Positions 17,050 through 26,065 of a DNA stretch of 64,000 nucleotides are shown here, piece by piece. A program made the position numbers and the translations under genes. The notes under the pieces are model-generated. The model was not told where the DNA came from. It did no database searches and was given only the letters and a program-made list of their open reading frames with translations. Origin of the DNA: Balneola sp. EhC07 (GTDB lineage: Bacteria > Bacteroidota > Rhodothermia > Balneolales > Balneolaceae). How positions within the stretch are numbered: position 1 is the first letter of the stretch; each line of letters opens with the position of its first letter. The DNA lies in assembly GCF_001650905.1 (NCBI RefSeq), contig NZ_LXYG01000014.1:62001-126000 (forward strand), in the 5' to 3' direction.

Positions 17050-18285
17050 TTAAAAAATTTTCTTCATTGCTTTATCCGCAAGTTCTTCATTTAGGCTTTT
17101 AAGATATTTTTGAGTTGTTTCAAGTTTACTATGTCTTAATGTTTGCATTAGCTCGTAAATACTTAGTCCGGATTGAACAGCATGTTGTGCAAAAGAATGT
17201 CTTGATACGTGAAATGAAACATTAGCATTTATTTTAGGTGCGCTAATATTACCCTTATCAATTTCATCATTTAATTTTATAACTATCTTTTTTAGGCTTT
17301 TATTAACCATCATATTTTTGGAGCTGATATCTTTCCGAAGTTTGATGGGATCTGAATAGTCTTTATGATTATTCAAAAAGGGAAAGATGAATGAATCGTC
17401 TTGTCCAGAGTACTTGCCTAATACTTCTTTCTGATAATCATTCAATTCTGTACTAAATGCTTTTTCATTCTTGTTCATTTGATAGTTTAGACGACCATCT
17501 TTAACGTTTTCCCATTTAAGGCAGCAAATATCACCAAATCTAATTCCGGCTGAGTAAAAGCTAAATAGAAATGCATTTTTTGTGTTCCAAAGCCATGTAT
17601 TTTTTTCTAGTTCTAATGCTTTAATACCCTCAATTTGTTCAATAGATAGTTTTATTTTTGAAGGAGGGTTACTATTAGTTACCATTTCAAAATTGAGAAA
17701 GGGGTCTATGTGAAGGAGGTGTTCACTAATAGCTCTTTTTATAACTTTTTTAATAGGTTGAAAAGTTTTCTTTACTGTAGATGCTTTATTCTTATGATCA
17801 TTGATTAAAAAATCTTGGAAACTTTTAAGGTATTCAGAATCAATCTGATTAAATCTTAGTAGTCTTTCTCCCTCAAACTCTTCAATTTTGTTAAATGCTA
17901 CTACACCTTGTACGTACTGAGAGTGCTTACCATTTCTCTGTTTTAATTTGAGGTAATCTTCAGCAAATGAAAAGAAGTCAGTTTCATCAATAACCTTCAA
18001 ACGGGCTTTTATTGATTTAGCATTATCCTTTCCATAGGTAATTAATTCGGCTTGGGCATTCTTAGCTTCGGATAATTTTATACTTAATGTTTTATTAAGA
18101 GCTTTATAGCTAGGATGAGTTTTTCGTATTACTTCTTTATCTGAGTTCCAATGTTTTTGAAAAACTGAAATACCTGTACTTAAATATTTATGTTTCCTGT
18201 TAGAAGTAATTCTAAGGTAAATTGGATACTCACCATTCTTTCTAGGCGAGTCGCTTCTAAGGTATAAATGAAAGGAGGTAGACAA
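17050..18285 (-). CDS. Tyrosine-type site-specific integrase
   Basis: The 411-residue phage/transposon-type recombinase has an N-terminal arm-binding domain (about 1-90, YLRSDSPRKNGEYPIYLRITS), a SAM-like core-binding domain (about 105-200) and a catalytic domain (about 215-411). The catalytic set is visible: Arg in AGIRFGDIC, HxxR in VSRHSFAQHAV, His in LRHSKLETT, and nucleophile Tyr in QKYLKS. The start is a TTG; I find no in-frame ATG nearby. Its 5' end lies about 160 bp from the tRNA-derived attachment sequence at 18444, the usual arrangement for an element integrated at a tRNA gene. Confidence 0.93.
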   Translation of the reverse strand: MSTSFHLYLRSDSPRKNGEYPIYLRITSNRKHKYLSTGISVFQKHWNSDKEVIRKTHPSYKALNKTLSIKLSEAKNAQAELITYGKDNAKSIKARLKVIDETDFFSFAEDYLKLKQRNGKHSQYVQGVVAFNKIEEFEGERLLRFNQIDSEYLKSFQDFLINDHKNKASTVKKTFQPIKKVIKRAISEHLLHIDPFLNFEMVTNSNPPSKIKLSIEQIEGIKALELEKNTWLWNTKNAFLFSFYSAGIRFGDICCLKWENVKDGRLNYQMNKNEKAFSTELNDYQKEVLGKYSGQDDSFIFPFLNNHKDYSDPIKLRKDISSKNMMVNKSLKKIVIKLNDEIDKGNISAPKINANVSFHVSRHSFAQHAVQSGLSIYELMQTLRHSKLETTQKYLKSLNEELADKAMKKIF

Positions 18286-18443
18286 ATGAAAAGATCGAAT
18301 TTATTTTTACTGTGTAACAAATGTAAAACAAATTTCAGATATAGTCACTTAAATTTGATAATCTAATATATACATTATTGATCAAATAGAGCATATATTG
18401 ATATTGTATCACACTTAATGAGCAATCATATGAATGTTGTTGT

Positions 18444-18462
18444 AATCCTACCCGGGGAGCCA
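18444..18462 (+). other. Attachment-site remnant: 3' end of a tRNA (probably tRNA-Asn)
   Basis: AATCCTACCCGGGGAGCCA is the end of a tRNA: part of the T loop, the 3' strand of the T stem (CCTAC), the acceptor strand (CCGGGGA), the discriminator G and CCA. The expected 5' T-stem partner GTAGG is missing; unrelated AT-rich DNA lies directly upstream. A terminator follows. This is what remains on the host side when an element integrates into a tRNA 3' end. The Asn identity rests on the discriminator G and the acceptor sequence and is an inference. Confidence 0.72.
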
Positions 18463-18476
18463 AGCGCAAGCGAAGT

Positions 18477-18515
18477 GCGAACTTTGAATCTTTTTTCAGA
18501 GTTCGCCTTTTTTTT
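18477..18515 (+). terminator. Intrinsic terminator of the former tRNA gene
   Basis: GCGAACTTTGAA (18477-18488) and TTCAGAGTTCGC (18495-18506) form a 12-bp stem with one G-U pair and a 6-nt loop, followed by eight Ts (18508-18515). It reads on the plus strand directly after the tRNA 3' fragment, so it probably ended the tRNA transcript before integration. Confidence 0.75.
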
Positions 18516-19085
18516 AAGCCCCTGCTTTATGTCTTCCCATTCTGAAATAAGGTAGTGATCACATATATAGTCGATCCTAAATTCACCACTTCCATTATTA
18601 AAGGATGAAATTTTCGACTCAGCTTCCCGTATAAGTGTTCGGATTAGGTCCTGTTGGACATTTTTTGGCTTGTCTTCAAGAATCTGATTGAATTCAGTAA
18701 GGATTTTATGATACTGGTCACCATTTAGTTGTTTTGAATTTTCTAAGGAGACTAACTCTTCCAGTTTTTCTTTAATTACTTCGTCTATTTCAGTAATCTG
18801 ATTCAATAGGGTTTCTAATTCCTCTTCCCAATGTTTTTTGAGAGCTGGATTCCTATTTTTTATTAAATCTTGACTAATAGCATCCTTACTTCTTATTAAT
18901 TGAAGTCTATTATTTCTAATCTGTTTTAATAGCTCTTTAGTTTGTTTTATTCGATGGCTCTTGGTTAAATGTAATATTACAGATTCATAGTACTGAATTG
19001 TTTGGTATTCATTATGTAGCTCCATTTTCATATTGGAAGCTGGAGCGTCCTTGACTCGGAAACATTAGATAGTGATTGAATGACT

Positions 19086-20414
19086 TTAGTTCATGAGTCG
19101 AATAAGGCGTTCAAATCGAGAATTGAGATCATTTGCAATGTCAGCAGTATGAATTCCAAGCATTTTGCCATTTCTTTTTACAGGTGTACCATCCACATAT
19201 ACGGAATCGATGTCACTGGGATTTGCCGTATTGGTTAGTGCCCTGACAGAATCTTTTGCTGGAGCCATTGCAAGAGAATCAGTTTTAACTAACATAAAGT
19301 CGGCTTGTTTTCCAGGCGTAATAGTACCTACATCATCAGAAATTCCAAGTACTCCTGCTCCGTTTTTTGTAACTAATGAAAGCAGCTTTGAATCTGATAT
19401 TTTTTTCTTTCCTAATTGCTGGTTGATACGAGCCGCAGCCATCATCTTAAACATATTAGGTCCTCCTGATCCGGCATAGTTATCAAATGAAAGACCGCAT
19501 TGAACCCCGTTTTTTTGGGCAGAAGTCAAAGGTATTATTTTTCGCATTCCATTTGCTGTAGAAGGAGAAAAACTGACTGGCGTTTGATGGTCAGCCAGCA
19601 CTTTCCAGTCTGCATCATCCCAGTGATAGCCATGGATGATCAAATTGTCTGAATTTAGGTAACCGGCTTTTGCATAATATTCTGCATTACCTTCATTGAG
19701 TACGTGCATACTGATCGGAAGCCTGGCCTCACGTGCCATTGCAATTTCTTTTTTAAGTAACGCAGGCGCTACATTAAGAAATTTAAAGAATGGGAAATTG
19801 GGATCAGGAGTTACATCGTTTCTTAATCCAAGCCTAAACGTCATTCGTTTGCTGGCAGAAGAATCTCTTAACCGAATAGCATCCGCAACATTCATAGGTT
19901 CCTCAGGTGACAACTCGTAATGGTAGCCGTAAGTGAATTGCCCCCTGAGCCCGGCATCTTCCATAGCCTGTAGTTCAGCATCTGCGTGTTCGGGGCTTGG
20001 CAGGTTATGCGCCCAGTTATTCATAGTTGTTACACCCGCTGACAACGCCTCAAGACTAGCTGCATACACCGCGGCATAAGAATCTTCAGGGGTGAAAAGT
20101 GGTCCCATTTTTCTGCAAAGTGCTTCATAACTCAATCCTGTAGCCGTTCCAAGGAAAGATTTCCATGGTGAATTCCACATGTGGGTATGTGTATCTACAA
20201 AACCAGGCATGGCAATATAGCCTTTGCCGTCTATTTGTGGGAGATCTGAATCAAGCTGATCCGGGATTTCATTTTCGGAGTATACCTTTGAAATAACCCC
20301 CTCATGTACTGAAAAAGATGCTTTAACAAGATAGCCAACATCCTGATCCATGCTTATCAGTCGAATGTTTGTGAGTATGAAATTCTTAGTAATTTGGTCA
20401 GTAGTTTTCATCAT
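19086..20414 (-). CDS. Amidohydrolase family protein (cytosine deaminase/TRZ-ATZ-like)
   Basis: The 442-residue metal-dependent hydrolase has the signature MPGFVDTHTHMWNSP (HxH metal ligands), followed by ISMHVLNEG and IIHGYHWDD with further His ligands. FSPSTANGM and GLSFDNYAGSGGPN occupy the places of the later ligands, including the Asp. The C-terminal beta-sandwich ends with GTITPGKQADFMLVK, typical of this superfamily. No signal peptide is seen, so it should be cytoplasmic. The substrate cannot be named. It follows the DJ-1/PfpI gene by 49 bp on the same strand. Confidence 0.88.
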   Translation of the reverse strand: MMKTTDQITKNFILTNIRLISMDQDVGYLVKASFSVHEGVISKVYSENEIPDQLDSDLPQIDGKGYIAMPGFVDTHTHMWNSPWKSFLGTATGLSYEALCRKMGPLFTPEDSYAAVYAASLEALSAGVTTMNNWAHNLPSPEHADAELQAMEDAGLRGQFTYGYHYELSPEEPMNVADAIRLRDSSASKRMTFRLGLRNDVTPDPNFPFFKFLNVAPALLKKEIAMAREARLPISMHVLNEGNAEYYAKAGYLNSDNLIIHGYHWDDADWKVLADHQTPVSFSPSTANGMRKIIPLTSAQKNGVQCGLSFDNYAGSGGPNMFKMMAAARINQQLGKKKISDSKLLSLVTKNGAGVLGISDDVGTITPGKQADFMLVKTDSLAMAPAKDSVRALTNTANPSDIDSVYVDGTPVKRNGKMLGIHTADIANDLNSRFERLIRLMN

Positions 20415-20463
20415 TTTCTACGTCTATTGTTTGAAGTTGTACCACGATTATCACCGGAGAGAT

Positions 20464-21600
20464 TTATTGCTCCATTTCATTTTTAAGTTCATTCGCAGTT
20501 TCTGAATCCGGGTCGATCTGTAAACTTTCTGACAGGTACTGTTCGGCTTGTTTTATATCACCATTCTTATAATGAATTCTTGCCAATTCCTCTAAGATTT
20601 GAGGATTGTTCGGTATCAATTCTGAAGCGATTTCAAGCAATGGAATTCCCTTGTTTTGGACTTCCTTACCCATGTAGCCACGGCTACCATAAATACTTAG
20701 TTCCGCGAGTAATCGCTCATCTAACAGCGAATCAGAGTCATGAGAATCAATGAATTGATACGTCTTTGTTTTGCCGTGCTGAACGGCATTTTGCACAACA
20801 CTGACAGTAAAGCTTAGTTGATCCCAAGGTCGTTGAGGTGGTGTTTTTCCCATTAATACTATCATATCTTCTGCTACTGAATAGGTGGAAAGAGGGTTTT
20901 GACCGGTAACCAAACGTCCATCAACAACAGACTGGTCAAATAGAGGCGGTGCTTCCTGATACGTTGCTCCTAACCGTGTCAATTCATCCTGCAACATAAA
21001 TGGATAAAACTCTGCGGCCTTCGAAAATAACTGCTCTTCCAAATTCGTAAATGAGCTTATATTTTTACCTTCGATTAAGCGATCCCCATTGGATAGTGTA
21101 ACGTTTAAAAGCGCACCTGGTCCATGACAAATGGCACCAACCACTCCACCTTGTTCATAAATAGAAGCAGTGAGTGAAGCGAGCTCGTTATTATTAGGAA
21201 AATCCCAGAGTGTTTTTCCTCCGGCGAAATAAATAGCATTGTACTCACTGGCATTAATCTGCTTAGGAGACAGAGTATTCTTTAGCTGAGCCATGATTTC
21301 AGGATTATTAATGAATGCTTTGTCAAGGTCACTAAGCTTTTCTTCAGGTTCATATTGAGTCATTCCACCATGTGGGCTCATGAAGTCCACAGTAAATCCA
21401 CTTTTAATGAACACATCAAAGGCTTGAGTTACTTCTGAAAGGGTGTATCCACCGGCAATCGTAGAATCTTTGCCGTCGATAGTAGCCTGAACCACTGTGT
21501 TATTGGTTACTACGATTAAGATCTGTTCCTGAGCTGCAACCGGAGAACTGTATAGAAGTGAAGTGATAAATAAGATGAATGGAAAAACGTACTGTTTCAT
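20464..21600 (-). CDS. Exported DJ-1/PfpI family protein with C-terminal TPR
   Basis: The start at 21600 is chosen because it yields a signal peptide (MKQYVFPFILFITSLLYS, cleavage near VAAQ); a frame open further upstream has no such feature. The DJ-1/PfpI domain (about 25-260) has the nucleophile-elbow Cys in GAICHGPGALL and the upstream FAGGKTLWDF loop, like Hsp31-type proteins. The C-terminal part (about 315-378) holds one to two tetratricopeptide repeats (NPQILEELARIHYKNGDIKQ). Periplasmic location and a stress-related hydrolase or chaperone role are inferred. It lies 49 bp upstream of the amidohydrolase and is divergent from the regulator at 21800. Confidence 0.82.
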   Translation of the reverse strand: MKQYVFPFILFITSLLYSSPVAAQEQILIVVTNNTVVQATIDGKDSTIAGGYTLSEVTQAFDVFIKSGFTVDFMSPHGGMTQYEPEEKLSDLDKAFINNPEIMAQLKNTLSPKQINASEYNAIYFAGGKTLWDFPNNNELASLTASIYEQGGVVGAICHGPGALLNVTLSNGDRLIEGKNISSFTNLEEQLFSKAAEFYPFMLQDELTRLGATYQEAPPLFDQSVVDGRLVTGQNPLSTYSVAEDMIVLMGKTPPQRPWDQLSFTVSVVQNAVQHGKTKTYQFIDSHDSDSLLDERLLAELSIYGSRGYMGKEVQNKGIPLLEIASELIPNNPQILEELARIHYKNGDIKQAEQYLSESLQIDPDSETANELKNEMEQ

Positions 21601-21799
21601 GAGATTTTCTGTTTGATTTAAGATTTCATTTGAAATATGTGAACTGAAAATGCTTACATCGTCCGAATGTATAGATTCGGACTCATGCCCATTCATCCCA
21701 TCTTAAATCCTGACTCAATCAATTTCTGTCATTGGATAGTTAATACCTGATTACCTATTATCATTTCTCTTGTAATCTCAAATTGTGTCTAAAGTTCTG

Positions 21800-23554
21800 A
21801 TGACCGACAAATCCGTTGCCATATTACCCTTTATCAATTTAAGTCCGGATAAGGATAATGAATATTTCAGTGATGGAATTACCGAGGAAATCATTCTGGC
21901 TTTGTCAAAAACAAAAGGACTGAAGGTGATAGCACGAACATCAAGCTTTATGTTTAAAGACAAGCATACAGATGTTCGGGCGATAGGGAAGCAACTTGGA
22001 GTAGCCACCATTCTGGAGGGAAGTGTCCGGAAATCAGGGATGAATGTGAGGATATCAGTTCGATTGGTTCGAACGATTGATGGATTTCAGATTTGGAGCA
22101 CGAAATTCGATCGCCAGCTTGATGATATCTTTAAGCTTCAGGATGAGATTAGTTTACTGGTGGCAGATAAAATCAGAGAAAATTTTGGTCACATTGAATT
22201 TCAGTCATCCTTAGTTTCTGTAGACTCCAGTAACTTTGATGCCTATGACTACTATCTGAAAGGTCGGTATGAGCAACTTAAATGGACAAATGATGCCTTA
22301 GTAAAAGCCATAGAGCACTATCAAAAGGCCATTCAGTTAGATCCTGAATTATTCAGGGCCTACTATGGGATTGTTCTCTGCTATACTTATATGCTTTTCT
22401 GGAGTTCAGGAGAAGAAGCCAGATCTGAAGTCTATGAGTATCTGGAAAAAGCTATGGAAGTGAACAGAGACTCCTTAGATTATCATTTAGCAAAGGCATC
22501 AACAGAAATGATGATTGAGTGGGACCACAGCAGTGCCATTGATCATTTTAAACATTCGCTGGAGCTTAACCCAAATAATGCCGAAGCTATTGAGGCCATT
22601 GCCGGGATGTATATCATGGTAGGGCAATTTGATGAAGCCATGATTCACATTGAGCACGCGTTGGAGATCAATCCTCTATCCCTTAATCATACCTTTATGA
22701 AGGGGAACATCTTATACTTCTCCGGGGAGTATGAGAAAGCCATTCAACAGATGAATAAGGTGTTGAAACAAGATCCTAAATGGATATTTGCTGTACAATT
22801 GAAAGCTGCTGCTTTGATTTTGACAGATAACAAGGCAGAGCTTGAAGAGATATTGGAAGAGTTTAGCGAGTTACCATTTATGGGGTACTATACTACTCTT
22901 AATCACTTGTACCATGATCAACCAATTTCAGAATATGAGCAGCCTTTCCTGGCTGATGAGAATATCCATCCCTGGCGGTTATATTTTCTTACACTGGAAG
23001 AAAATTATGATCAGGCTTTTAAAATGTTAGAAGAGGGACTGAATCAAAAGCATGGAAAATATATCTGCTTTAACTACGATCCTTTTTTAGTAAAATTAAA
23101 GACTTGTGAAGAGTATAATAACCTTCAAGAATTTCTTCCCAAAAAATTCCCTTTACTTAGCGATATCTACGAAGATACGAGTGATTCCAAACCACTCATT
23201 ACGGATGAGGAAGAACATAAGGAACTGATTGAAGCTCTTGATAAAAGCATGGTGGAAGAACAACTTTATCTTGATCCAAAACTTTCGCTCACCAATCTGG
23301 CGGATCATATAAATACGAGTTCCAATAAGCTATCCTGGCTAATCAATCAGGATAAAAAATCAAACTTCTATCACTACATCAACTCTTACCGATTGGAGCA
23401 TTTTAAGAAGATGGCTGTGCTGCCGGAAAATCAAAATCTGACCTTACTGGGCATTGCCTACGAATGTGGGTTCAATTCAAAAAGCACGTTTAACGATTAT
23501 TTCAAAAAAAGCACCGGCCTTACTCCCTTTCGTTGGTTGAAAGAACAGAAGTAA
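21800..23554 (+). CDS. TolB-like/TPR/AraC-type transcriptional regulator (copy 1)
   Basis: The protein has 584 residues in three parts. An N-terminal FlgO/TolB-like domain (about 1-135, KSVAILPFINLSPDKDNEYF) is followed by a run of TPR motifs (about 150-350, for example AIQLDPELFRAYYGI and ALEINPLSLNH). The C-terminal AraC-type HTH (about 485-584) ends GFNSKSTFNDYFKKSTGLTP. The ATG at 21800 is chosen over a GTG at 21785 because it matches the start of the paralogue at 33320. No membrane segment is evident. It is divergent from the DJ-1/PfpI gene and upstream of an acetyltransferase/oxidoreductase set it may control. Confidence 0.85.
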   Translation: MTDKSVAILPFINLSPDKDNEYFSDGITEEIILALSKTKGLKVIARTSSFMFKDKHTDVRAIGKQLGVATILEGSVRKSGMNVRISVRLVRTIDGFQIWSTKFDRQLDDIFKLQDEISLLVADKIRENFGHIEFQSSLVSVDSSNFDAYDYYLKGRYEQLKWTNDALVKAIEHYQKAIQLDPELFRAYYGIVLCYTYMLFWSSGEEARSEVYEYLEKAMEVNRDSLDYHLAKASTEMMIEWDHSSAIDHFKHSLELNPNNAEAIEAIAGMYIMVGQFDEAMIHIEHALEINPLSLNHTFMKGNILYFSGEYEKAIQQMNKVLKQDPKWIFAVQLKAAALILTDNKAELEEILEEFSELPFMGYYTTLNHLYHDQPISEYEQPFLADENIHPWRLYFLTLEENYDQAFKMLEEGLNQKHGKYICFNYDPFLVKLKTCEEYNNLQEFLPKKFPLLSDIYEDTSDSKPLITDEEEHKELIEALDKSMVEEQLYLDPKLSLTNLADHINTSSNKLSWLINQDKKSNFYHYINSYRLEHFKKMAVLPENQNLTLLGIAYECGFNSKSTFNDYFKKSTGLTPFRWLKEQK

Positions 23555-23747
23555 CTGCCTGATCTAAGGAACCTGGATTTTACTAGCCCAATTATTCTTC
23601 CCTCATTAAAGCAATGGTGACTGTATTTAACACCTGATCCACAAGTTCGGTTGCACAAATAAAGTCCGACTAGGTACATCCGAACGATTGGTGGAAGTAA
23701 AGACTCCATCTTATCACCGTAGATAAACTGAAATTAACTCTCTCGGT

Positions 23748-24380
23748 ATGTATGGTCCTGATAATGACACTTTATTTCCTTTAGCACATCATAAAAAGCT
23801 GTGTTTTCTGAAGAACCTTATTAATACTCCCGGTATTGAAGTAGGCGATTACACGTACTATGATGATCTGGAAGATGTTCAGAACTTCATGAAAAACGTG
23901 AAATATCATTTCGATTTCACTGGAGATACATTAAAGATCGGCAAGTTTTGCATGATCGCTTCAGGAGTCTCATTCATTATGAATGGAGCCAATCATCTCA
24001 CCGATGCTATATCAACGTATCCCTTTGCCATTTTCGGTAATGGATGGGAAGATGCTATGGAGAACAAGGCCTATCCAAATAAAGGCGATACGGTGATCGG
24101 TAATGATGTTTGGATTGGACATAATGCTACAATAATGGCCGGGGTAGAAATTGGGGATGGAGCGATCATAGCTACGAATGCTACTGTAGTTAGCGATGTG
24201 GAACCCTATAGCATAGTGGGTGGTAATCCCGCTCGTCTAATCAGATATCGATTCCCGGAAGAAAAAATCGCTGAGTTACTCAAGATAAGATGGTGGGATT
24301 GGGAAATATCTAAGATCACACAGAATCTGACCTATTTGACCGGTAATGACTTTACAAAGATCTCATCGATATCCGAATAA
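23748..24380 (+). CDS. CatB-related (Vat-type) O-acetyltransferase
   Basis: The 210-residue left-handed beta-helix acyltransferase carries hexapeptide repeats (VIGNDVWIGHNATIMAGVEI, then GDGAIIATNATVVSDV) and the family ending YSIVGGNPARLIRYRF. The N-terminal GIEVGDYTYYDD and the loop His in NGANHL are as in xenobiotic acetyltransferases of the streptogramin/chloramphenicol type. The true substrate is unknown and a resistance role should not be assumed. It lies 193 bp after the regulator at 21800 and 37 bp before the oxidoreductase start. Confidence 0.9.
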   Translation: MYGPDNDTLFPLAHHKKLCFLKNLINTPGIEVGDYTYYDDLEDVQNFMKNVKYHFDFTGDTLKIGKFCMIASGVSFIMNGANHLTDAISTYPFAIFGNGWEDAMENKAYPNKGDTVIGNDVWIGHNATIMAGVEIGDGAIIATNATVVSDVEPYSIVGGNPARLIRYRFPEEKIAELLKIRWWDWEISKITQNLTYLTGNDFTKISSISE

Positions 24381-24417
24381 GCCATCATTATATACTAATC
24401 CGATAATAAGAAACACT

Positions 24418-25392
24418 ATGAAATCTATAATATATGACACCTACGGTAGTCCGGATGTTTTGAAGCTGATCAAGACTAGCATCCCTAAACCCGACCGAAA
24501 TGAACTGTTAATAAAGGTTATAAGTAGTTCAGTTACTGCAGCTGATTGGCACTTGAGAAAAGCTGATCCCATTATGGTTCGATTTATGAATGGTCTATTG
24601 ACTCCAAAAAAGAAGGTTTTGGGTCAGGAATTTTATGGGGAGATCGTTGAAACAGGAAGGAGTGTAACCCGATTTAAGCCGGGAGATAAAATTTTTGGAA
24701 GTACCGGACTGAAGACCGGAGCTCACTCCGAATATATAGTAATGAGTGAGGATAGTGTGATCTCCAAGGCTGACGGAAATATTGAAAATGAATCACTGGC
24801 AGCTATTCCGATCGGGGGGATGACATCATTGTTCTTTCTGAAACAGGGGGGACTGAAAAAGGGGGATCGGGTATTAATAAACGGGGCATCAGGAAGCGTG
24901 GGTAGTTATGCTGTCCAGATAGCCAAAGCATATGGTGCTTCTGTTACCGGAGTTTGCAGCACCCGGAATGTGAAATTAGTGCGCGAGATCGGTGCAGATC
25001 AGGTTATTGATTACAAAAAAGAGAGGCTCGACAACCATCCCCATAGTTATGATATCGTTTTTGATACCGTAGGTAATCTAAGTTATAAAAGTGTTAAGCC
25101 GTTACTAAGCTCCGATGGGCACTTCATATCAACTGCATTTAATCTTGGATTGATGCAGGCAATGATGATGAACACTTTTCGGAAAGGTCATAAAGTGTAT
25201 ACAGGTGTCACAAAAGAATCCCGGGAACTTTTGGATGAGATCAAGAACCTGCTCAAATCAAAAAAGCTCAAGGCGGTCATTGAAAGAACATACAGCATGG
25301 AAGAAATAAAGGAGGCTCATATACATGCAGAATCAGGTCATAAACAGGGAAATATCATACTGGCAATTCAAGGAGGAACCACTCATGTATAA
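24418..25392 (+). CDS. NAD(P)-dependent medium-chain dehydrogenase/quinone oxidoreductase
   Basis: The start at 24418 (MKSIIYDTYGS) fits the family and avoids overlap with the acetyltransferase gene. The 324-residue protein has an N-terminal GroES-like fold (VLGQEFYGEIVETG) and a Rossmann domain with INGASGSVGSYAVQIAKA and GADQVIDYKKE. The structural zinc-binding Cys cluster is absent, as in quinone-reductase type members. It overlaps the next gene by 8 bp, so it is operonic with the DUF4386 and protease-like genes. Confidence 0.9.
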   Translation: MKSIIYDTYGSPDVLKLIKTSIPKPDRNELLIKVISSSVTAADWHLRKADPIMVRFMNGLLTPKKKVLGQEFYGEIVETGRSVTRFKPGDKIFGSTGLKTGAHSEYIVMSEDSVISKADGNIENESLAAIPIGGMTSLFFLKQGGLKKGDRVLINGASGSVGSYAVQIAKAYGASVTGVCSTRNVKLVREIGADQVIDYKKERLDNHPHSYDIVFDTVGNLSYKSVKPLLSSDGHFISTAFNLGLMQAMMMNTFRKGHKVYTGVTKESRELLDEIKNLLKSKKLKAVIERTYSMEEIKEAHIHAESGHKQGNIILAIQGGTTHV

Positions 25393-26065
25393 TGAAAAGA
25401 AAATCGGCCGAATTACCGGAGTGCTCTATCTGATCGTAATATGTTGTGCGGGATTCGCTCAGGGTGTGGCAAGAGAAACCGTATTTATTGCCGACGATGC
25501 GATCGCCACTGCCAATAATATTCTGGCTAATTCAGCATTGTTCAAATGGGGATTGGTTACTGACCTGATCGCTTTTTCTACAGATATTGCAATCTCAGTA
25601 TTGCTATACATGTTGTTGAAGTCGGTGAATAAACCGCTCGCATTGATCATGGCATGTTTCAGGTTGATAGCGCATCCGGGAGTAGCAACTGCAAATTTAC
25701 TTAATCATGCGGCGGCTCTTAACGTTTTGGAAAGTGATGGACTTGCCAGTCAATTTTCTCAGATTCAGCTAAGTGAATTATCCCTGTTTTTTATGGAAGC
25801 CCATCATTTGGGATATATTCTGGCGGGAGTAGCGTTCGGAATTCACTGTTTCCTGGTCGGCTATTTACTGATGAAATCAGTTCACTTCCCAACAGTTCTG
25901 GGCATACTCATGATCGGCGCCTCATTCGGTTACCTAATCGAAAGCTTTGGATTTATTTTATATCCTGAACACAAGGTTATTTTTGGGTGGGTCGTTGGGT
26001 TATCGGCAGCGCTGGGCGAAGTGACACTTTGTATTTGGTTGATGATCAAAGGGAGAAAAGTATGA
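25385..26065 (+). CDS. DUF4386 integral membrane protein (copy 1)
   Basis: The start at 25385 (MYNEKKIGRITGVLYLIVI) lies inside the end of the dehydrogenase gene. The 226-residue protein has about six hydrophobic helices and the family hallmarks: RITG before the first helix, a charged loop, and a central ALIMACFRLI segment. The function of DUF4386 is unknown. A related protein is encoded at 28863-29537. It overlaps the next gene by 4 bp. Confidence 0.85.
   Translation: MYNEKKIGRITGVLYLIVICCAGFAQGVARETVFIADDAIATANNILANSALFKWGLVTDLIAFSTDIAISVLLYMLLKSVNKPLALIMACFRLIAHPGVATANLLNHAAALNVLESDGLASQFSQIQLSELSLFFMEAHHLGYILAGVAFGIHCFLVGYLLMKSVHFPTVLGILMIGASFGYLIESFGFILYPEHKVIFGWVVGLSAALGEVTLCIWLMIKGRKV

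Larger units (their letters stand above)
18426..19031 (-). pseudogene. Truncated serine recombinase, C-terminal fragment
   Basis: About 200 residues are open. The helical coiled-coil part (about 1-120) followed by QQDLIRTLIREAESKISSFN and FRIDYICDHYLIS resembles the C-terminal region of large serine recombinases. There is no resolvase catalytic domain: an in-frame TAA lies about 25 bp upstream of the ATG. The last 25 codons read antisense through the terminator and the tRNA fragment (ending SPGRITTTFI), so the 3' end is not a natural gene end either. I read it as a relic of an older element at the same tRNA. Confidence 0.6.

Noticed and set aside
18430-18462. An intact tRNA gene
   Set aside because: Only the 3' 19 nt fit; there is no anticodon stem, D arm or 5' acceptor strand upstream.
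23748-24380. Antibiotic-resistance acetyltransferase (Vat/CatB) call
   Set aside because: The fold is clear, but most chromosomal members act on unknown substrates, and nothing nearby supports resistance.
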